Positions 16,724 to 19,850 of a stretch of DNA of 19,850 nucleotides are shown piece after piece. The translations under genes were made by a program, and so were the position numbers. The notes under the pieces were generated by a model. It ran no database searches. It had not been told where the DNA came from and worked only from the letters and a program-made list of their open reading frames with translations. This DNA comes from an uncultured Bacilli bacterium (GTDB lineage Bacteria; Bacillota_I; Bacilli_A; RF39; UBA660), in contig CANQHK010000009.1 of the NCBI GenBank assembly GCA_947623645.1, positions 1-19,850 of the forward strand, written 5' to 3'. Every line of letters starts with the position of its first letter. Within the stretch, counting starts at the first letter, position 1.

Positions 16724-16753
16724 CCCCCACTTTCTTCCACTTTCAACCACTAC
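16724..16753 (-). promoter_or_regulatory. MraZ operator: three direct repeats with a 10-base period
   Basis: On the minus strand GTGG occurs three times at exact 10-base spacing (plus-strand CCAC at 16727, 16737 and 16747), two copies preceded by AAA and one by GTA. This matches the known MraZ-box style. The array lies just downstream of the predicted start of transcription and overlaps the mraZ ribosome site. Confidence 0.88.
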
Positions 16754-16761
16754 TTACCATT

Positions 16762-16790
16762 ATTTTATATAAAAGAGATTTTTTTGTAAA
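16762..16790 (-). promoter_or_regulatory. mraZ/dcw operon promoter
   Basis: TTTACA (16785-16790) and TAAAAT (16762-16767) with a 17-base spacer; predicted start near 16755, directly before the MraZ boxes. Confidence 0.75.
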
Positions 16791-16791
16791 G

Positions 16792-16820
16792 AAAAAAAGA
16801 ATATTTTTTTCATATTCTTT
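16792..16820 (-). terminator. Intrinsic terminator after the rloB-like gene
   Basis: Minus strand: AAAGAATAT (16812-16820) pairs with ATATTCTTT (16796-16804) around a 7-base loop, then a T tract (16792-16798). It insulates the accessory segment from the dcw promoter immediately downstream. Confidence 0.8.
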
Positions 16821-16858
16821 TAAACAAAATGTAAAGTAATGTAAACAAGTTTAAAAAT

Positions 16859-17547
16859 TTATTCTAACTCCTTAAGTCTTTCGTCAATTTCATCAAAAAA
16901 CTTATGTATTTGTGTACAACTTTCTGATTGCGATGGTTTATCATTTTGATGTTCATCACTAATTTTTTTTGCGTTTTTTCTTGCTTTATCTAATGAACCA
17001 TATTTAATAAAAGATCATATATATTATCATCATTTTTTTTGTATTTATAATTTAAACCTTGAATCTTAAAGTATTCATTTAGTTTCTTAGCATATTCAGC
17101 CCTATCCATTTTTGAACAAATATAATGAAAATGAAGAAGAAACCAAAATTCTATTGCCTGATTTGACCATAAAGGAATGTATCCATTATCTTTACACATT
17201 TTTACGGCTTCATCAAAATCTTTTGAACGAAAACTGTCTTTATCAAAAACAACAAATATTTTTCCATATGGAACAATCGATGTAGAATACTTATCTATCT
17301 TAACTTGCAAATCTGTTGTTTTAACTAAAGATGTTGTATTCATACCTTTGCCAACAATGTTTACTTTTAGTTTGTACTCATCCTCTATTTTTTCATTTAT
17401 TTTTTCAATCACTTTTTTAAAATAATTTGGTTCCGTCTTAATTCCTTCACAAACAATTAGCCAATTGCTGGATTTCTGCCTTATTATATTTTCTTTTCTT
17501 TTTTGTCTTTCCTCAGTTCTTCTTTTATATAAATTATCACTACCCAT
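16859..17547 (-). CDS. RloB-like protein, broken by a -1 frameshift
   Basis: The reading frame from the ATG at 17547 gives 185 residues to a TAG at 16990. Features of the RloB family are visible: a basic start, LIVCEGIKTEPNYF (E34), VVFDKD (D102, D104) and SNQAIEFWFLLHF (128-140). These resemble the acidic TOPRIM-like core of OLD-family nucleases. The frame is interrupted near the T4 run at 17009-17012. One extra T there continues as DLFIKYGSLDKARKNAKKIS for about 47 more residues to TAA at 16859, restoring a normal C-terminus. AGGTG precedes the start, 8 bases after the ATPase stop. With that ATPase it forms a two-gene module like RloAB/split OLD systems, thought to act in phage defence. It may be inactive, or the base may be a sequencing error. 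Confidence 0.8.
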
Positions 17548-17555
17548 AACAACAC

Positions 17556-18754
17556 CTACTTTTTATATGGAATAGCACCAAATTGACCAGAAAGATATTT
17601 TTTTTCATAATCTGAATCAGCACGTAAATTTCTAAACTCAGATAATGAATATAATTTTGATTTACCAAATTCATCTTTATCAACCAAGTATAATTGATCT
17701 CTTCTTAAATCATTGCTATTAAATAAAAATGTTGAATGAGCTGTATAAATTAATTGAGCATTATTTTTATTAATTGATTTGTCCATATACATTTGAACAA
17801 TTTTTTTGAATAATAACGGATGTAATTTTACATCTATTTCATCAATACATAATAAACCACCCATTTCTAAATTTTTCAAAATTGTGGGCATAATATTAAA
17901 AATACGAATAGTACCATTAGATTCTCTATGTAATGGAATTAATATTTTTGTTGATAAATCATCAATATTTTTATGAACGCCACTAATACTGTATTCTTTT
18001 CCTTCGTCAGTTTCCATAGTTTCAATTCTAATTCCTAACAAACATGAATCAAATTCATTAATAATTTTTTGAAATTTATCATAAACTGAATCATTTTTAT
18101 TTAATATATCAATACTTGCTTTTCTAAATTCACTCTCAATTCTAAAATCAAATTTACAAATATAATCATATAAATCTCTTAAAATTCCAGATTCTTCCTT
18201 AATTGCAATATTACTTAATACTAATAATTTGCTTTCGTTTAAATGAATATCATTTCCAAATAAATTCCACGTTTTTTCATACTTACTATACGGCTTTCCA
18301 AAGGATACTTTATTTTTAATTCTTTCAAAAATTATTTTTTGAGAAGCTTTCGTATTGAATGCAAATTTTTTCGTGTATAACCACTCTTCTTCTATTCCAT
18401 TTTTATTCAATGAAAATCCATATCTATATTCACTGTTACCTAAACAAATTGATACTTCATATTCACTGTTTTCATGAATACTTTTTTTGCTAAATACGAA
18501 CGGATTAGTTGGTAAATCATTATTGATATCTATTCTATTAGAAAATTTAATAAATTCAAACATAAAATCTAATGCTTCAAGAGCACTACTCTTTCCAGAA
18601 GCATTTGCTCCATGAATCGCAATAATTGGTAAAATATTATTACCATTAACATTTATTGTTGATTCAATATGTCTTTTTTCTTGGGTAGCCATTAAGTCTA
18701 AGAAGTTTCATCATAAAAACATTTATGATTTTTAAATTTAAATTGTAATAACAT
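17556..18754 (-). CDS. AAA15/RloA-like ATPase, frameshifted near its N-terminus
   Basis: A continuous frame from an ATG at 18692 gives 378 residues. Walker A is GANASGKS (28-35), an ABC/SMC-like Walker B is GGLLCIDEID (278-287, D284/E285) followed by VKLHP, and the switch histidine is in TAHS (about 317-320). This is an OLD-like ATPase lacking its own nuclease domain. The ATG at 18692 has no ribosome site. A better start lies at 18754, after GGAGG, and reads MLLQFKFKNHKCFYDETS before a stop at 18698-18700. That is the usual N-terminal strand of AAA15 proteins. Adding one base near 18703-18706 joins it to LDLMATQEKRH. So the gene probably had about 400 residues and now carries a -1 frameshift. 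Partner of the RloB-like gene directly downstream. Confidence 0.85.
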
Positions 18755-18776
18755 AATAATACCTCCGTTTTCTATG

Positions 18777-18782
18777 ATTATA
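18777..18782 (-). promoter_or_regulatory. Putative -10 box of the RloA/RloB-like operon
   Basis: TATAAT on the minus strand, about 23 bases before the 18754 ATG. No convincing -35 lies at 16-18 bases, so this is a weak call. Confidence 0.4.
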
Positions 18783-18940
18783 TTATCACTTTTCCACATA
18801 AAAGTAAATGTTTTGAGAGAAAATTTCTCCTAAAATCGCTAAAAATATATGTTTTTTCAATTATTAGCACAAATATTATATTATTTATTATTTAAAAATA
18901 TTATCGAATTATGTGGTAAAAAAATTAATATAAATAAAAA

Positions 18941-18978
18941 AAGTACCTGATTTCAACTTCTGTTGATTTCAGGTACTT
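18941..18978. terminator. Bidirectional terminator-like hairpin, first copy of a repeated element
   Basis: AAGTACCTGA (18941-18950) pairs perfectly with TCAGGTACTT (18969-18978). A 3x3 internal loop and an inner CAAC/GTTG helix lie between. On the minus strand it is followed by a T7-type tract into ATTTATATT, a strong terminator; on the plus strand it is followed by a T-rich tail. A diverged copy occurs at 19097-19130 on the other side of the small ORF. Confidence 0.7.
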
Positions 18979-18980
18979 TT

Positions 18981-19013
18981 CCTTTCTTAATCAGAGGGTT
19001 TGGTTAAGAAAGG
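18981..19013 (+). promoter_or_regulatory. RBS-sequestering hairpin upstream of the small hydrophobic peptide
   Basis: CCTTTCTTAATC (18981-18992) pairs with GGTTAAGAAAGG (19002-19013) over 12 bp (one U-G) with a 9-base loop. The 3' arm includes the first bases of the Shine-Dalgarno AGGTGG (19011-19016). Confidence 0.65.
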
Positions 19014-19023
19014 TGGTGATATT

Positions 19024-19091
19024 ATGACCAAAAGAGAATGATCATAATATTACTATTGTTCTTCATTGTAATAACATTATTATACAAATAA
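19024..19091 (+). CDS. Candidate small hydrophobic toxin-like peptide (type I toxin-like locus)
   Basis: After AGGTGG (19011-19016) the ATG at 19024 encodes only MTKRE before TGA. That stop overlaps a second ATG at 19038 (ATGA), which encodes MIIILLLFFIVITLLYK, a 17-residue membrane-spanning peptide with a lysine end, stopping at 19089-19091. Two readings are possible. The first is a coupled leader peptide plus toxin; the second is a 22-residue peptide starting MTKRE that lost one base near 19037. Basic or polar start, single TM segment, sequestered RBS and flanking terminator-like repeats resemble Fst/holin-like type I toxins. No antisense RNA promoter is convincingly seen. Not identified by similarity; function inferred. 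Confidence 0.45.
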
Positions 19092-19096
19092 TAAAA

Positions 19097-19130
19097 GCAT
19101 CTAATTTCAACTCTTGTTGATTTCAGGTGC
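19097..19130 (+). repeat. Second copy of the repeated hairpin element
   Basis: GCATCTAATTTCAAC pairs with GTTGATTTCAGGTGC as a plus-strand RNA (using a U-G pair). About 26 of 34 positions match the first copy at 18943-18976. The pair flanks the small hydrophobic ORF, like the direct repeats of par/Fst-type loci. A further TAATC/GATTA arm pair follows at about 19137-19157. Confidence 0.6.
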
Positions 19131-19184
19131 GATCCCTAATCGGAAAGCGTCTGATTACCCCCTTCAAACGCATCCTTTTTATTT

Positions 19185-19203
19185 TGTCAAAATTCTTTTG
19201 ACA
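19185..19203. repeat. Short palindrome
   Basis: TGTCAAAA (19185-19192) and TTTTGACA (19196-19203) are perfect inverted arms with a TTC spacer. It could be an operator or carry a -35 (TTGACA) on either strand, but no good -10 lies at the right distance. Confidence 0.6.
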
Positions 19204-19537
19204 TATTCATCATATCACATAAATGATACTTTTGCAAACACTTTTTAAAATTTATAAAAAGTTAATTTTAATGTCACTATTTATTTCTTTTATGTTACAA
19301 TGAATTTGGATATGTTTGAAGATTCAGATGCTTTTCCTTCTTTTCAGGGGAATTCCTTGTAAAGGAGTGGATGATAAGAGGGTTTTAAACCTTTTATCAA
19401 AAAAATATCCTTCACTCGTTAAATAGATTATATTCTATTTTTATACATACCTCAACATTTATTGAGAAACTCACCAAAAATAGATAAATATCTAATAAAA
19501 ATTCAATGACAATATAGGAATTTATTGATATTTATAG

Positions 19538-19543
19538 TATAAT
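19538..19543 (+). promoter_or_regulatory. Putative -10 box of the DUF1016-like gene
   Basis: TATAAT on the plus strand, 32 bases before the ATG at 19576; no recognisable -35 at 17 bases. Confidence 0.5.
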
Positions 19544-19575
19544 TATATCAGCAGGAACTTGTGAAGGAGGTCATT

Positions 19576-19850
19576 ATGTTAGATAGTAATGATAGATATT
19601 TTGAAGTACTGAATGATATTAAAAGGACACTAATAACAACTAGGAATAAAATAGTTGAAAATGCTAATAAAGACTTAATTTTGATGTATTATAATATCGG
19701 TTTAAAATTAATTGAAAATAATAAATGGGGATCATCCTTTATTGATACTTTAGCAAAAGATTTAAAAATAGAATTTCCTACAATTAAAGGTATGTCAGCA
19801 AGAAATTTAAGATATATGCAAAAATTTGCTAGTGAATTTGATAATGATGA
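19576..19850 (+). CDS. DUF1016/YhcG-like PDDEXK nuclease family protein, N-terminal part
   Basis: Reads MLDSNDRYFEVLNDIKRTLI at the start, and 91 complete codons are visible before the window edge. GGAGG at 19566-19570 sets the start. The pattern (an N-terminal helix pair; YYNIGLKLIEN; a serine-rich turn; LAKDLKIEFPTIKGMSARNLRYMQKFASEF) matches the N-terminal DNA-binding-like domain of DUF1016 proteins, where IEFP..G.S.RNL.YM..F is typical. The C-terminal PDDEXK nuclease domain would lie beyond the window. Such genes often sit in restriction-modification or defence loci, fitting the RloA/RloB-like pair nearby. It is the only sizeable plus-strand gene here. Confidence 0.8.
   Translation, partial: MLDSNDRYFEVLNDIKRTLITTRNKIVENANKDLILMYYNIGLKLIENNKWGSSFIDTLAKDLKIEFPTIKGMSARNLRYMQKFASEFDND

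Larger units (their letters stand above)
19131..19575. other. Intergenic region before the DUF1016-like gene
   Basis: No gene of convincing size. It holds an 8-bp-arm palindrome (19185-19203), an extended -10 on the plus strand (TGTTACAAT, about 19293-19301) without a clear -35, and nested inverted repeats at about 19361-19421 (GAGTGGAT with ATCC..CACTC, enclosing GATAAGAGG with CCTTTTATC). It ends with the leader of the next gene. Confidence 0.5.

Noticed and set aside
16990..17020. Programmed -1 frameshifting in the RloB-like gene
   Set aside because: No X_XXY_YYZ heptamer or downstream pseudoknot is apparent at the shift point; mutation or sequence error is simpler.
18941..19130. The two similar hairpin elements as a CRISPR array
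   Set aside because: Only two diverged copies about 155 bases apart with a small ORF between, and no cas genes.
19318..19374. Small plus-strand frame MFEDSDAFPSFQGNSL
   Set aside because: No convincing ribosome site and it lies partly in an inverted-repeat region; no family resemblance.

Overview
The window is AT-rich DNA of a Gram-positive (Bacillota) type. It carries a valine T-box, Bacillus-like Shine-Dalgarno sites, consensus sigma-A-type promoters, a dcw cell-division cluster and a single PASTA-type PBP. TGA is used as a stop (for example at the end of the PBP gene), so the code is the standard bacterial one, not the Mycoplasma code. Peptidoglycan genes together with SipW/camelysin-like surface proteins suggest a walled member of the Bacilli, perhaps an uncultured gut lineage near RF39/Erysipelotrichales. 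That placement is inference only.

Layout, almost all on the minus strand, so transcription runs from right to left. (1) 1-2620: a valine T-box controls an HD-domain hydrolase gene and valS; valS runs off the left edge. (2) 2621-4800: greA and tig are driven by a consensus promoter, followed by a small membrane-anchored EIIB-like protein with its own promoter. (3) 4878-12436: three long surface proteins (A, B, C). Each has an N-terminal membrane/signal segment, a SipW-dependent/camelysin-like beta domain and a C-terminal formylglycine-generating-enzyme-like C-type-lectin fold. Protein A also holds two tandem LamG-like repeats, and a run of ten G lies between the -35 and -10 of its promoter. 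(4) 12502-16790: a truncated dcw cluster, mraZ-rsmH-ftsL-pbpB, continues by a 4-base overlap into a type IV pilin-like gene and then surface gene C. The mraY/mur genes usually found after the PBP are absent at this spot. A three-copy MraZ operator precedes mraZ. (5) 16796-19850: an accessory, defence-like segment. It has an RloA/RloB-like ATPase plus TOPRIM-like pair in which each gene needs one restored base to be whole, a candidate type I toxin-like small-peptide locus with a strong RBS-sequestering hairpin, and the start of a DUF1016/YhcG-like nuclease gene on the plus strand.

The most interesting signals are the probable phase-variable promoter of the LamG/lectin-fold protein, the resemblance of the three C-terminal lectin-fold segments to diversity-generating-retroelement variable regions (no reverse transcriptase or template repeat is visible here), the small hairpin-controlled hydrophobic peptide locus, and an EIIB domain that appears to have lost its phospho-acceptor cysteine. 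All family assignments come from reading motifs by eye; no database search was run.
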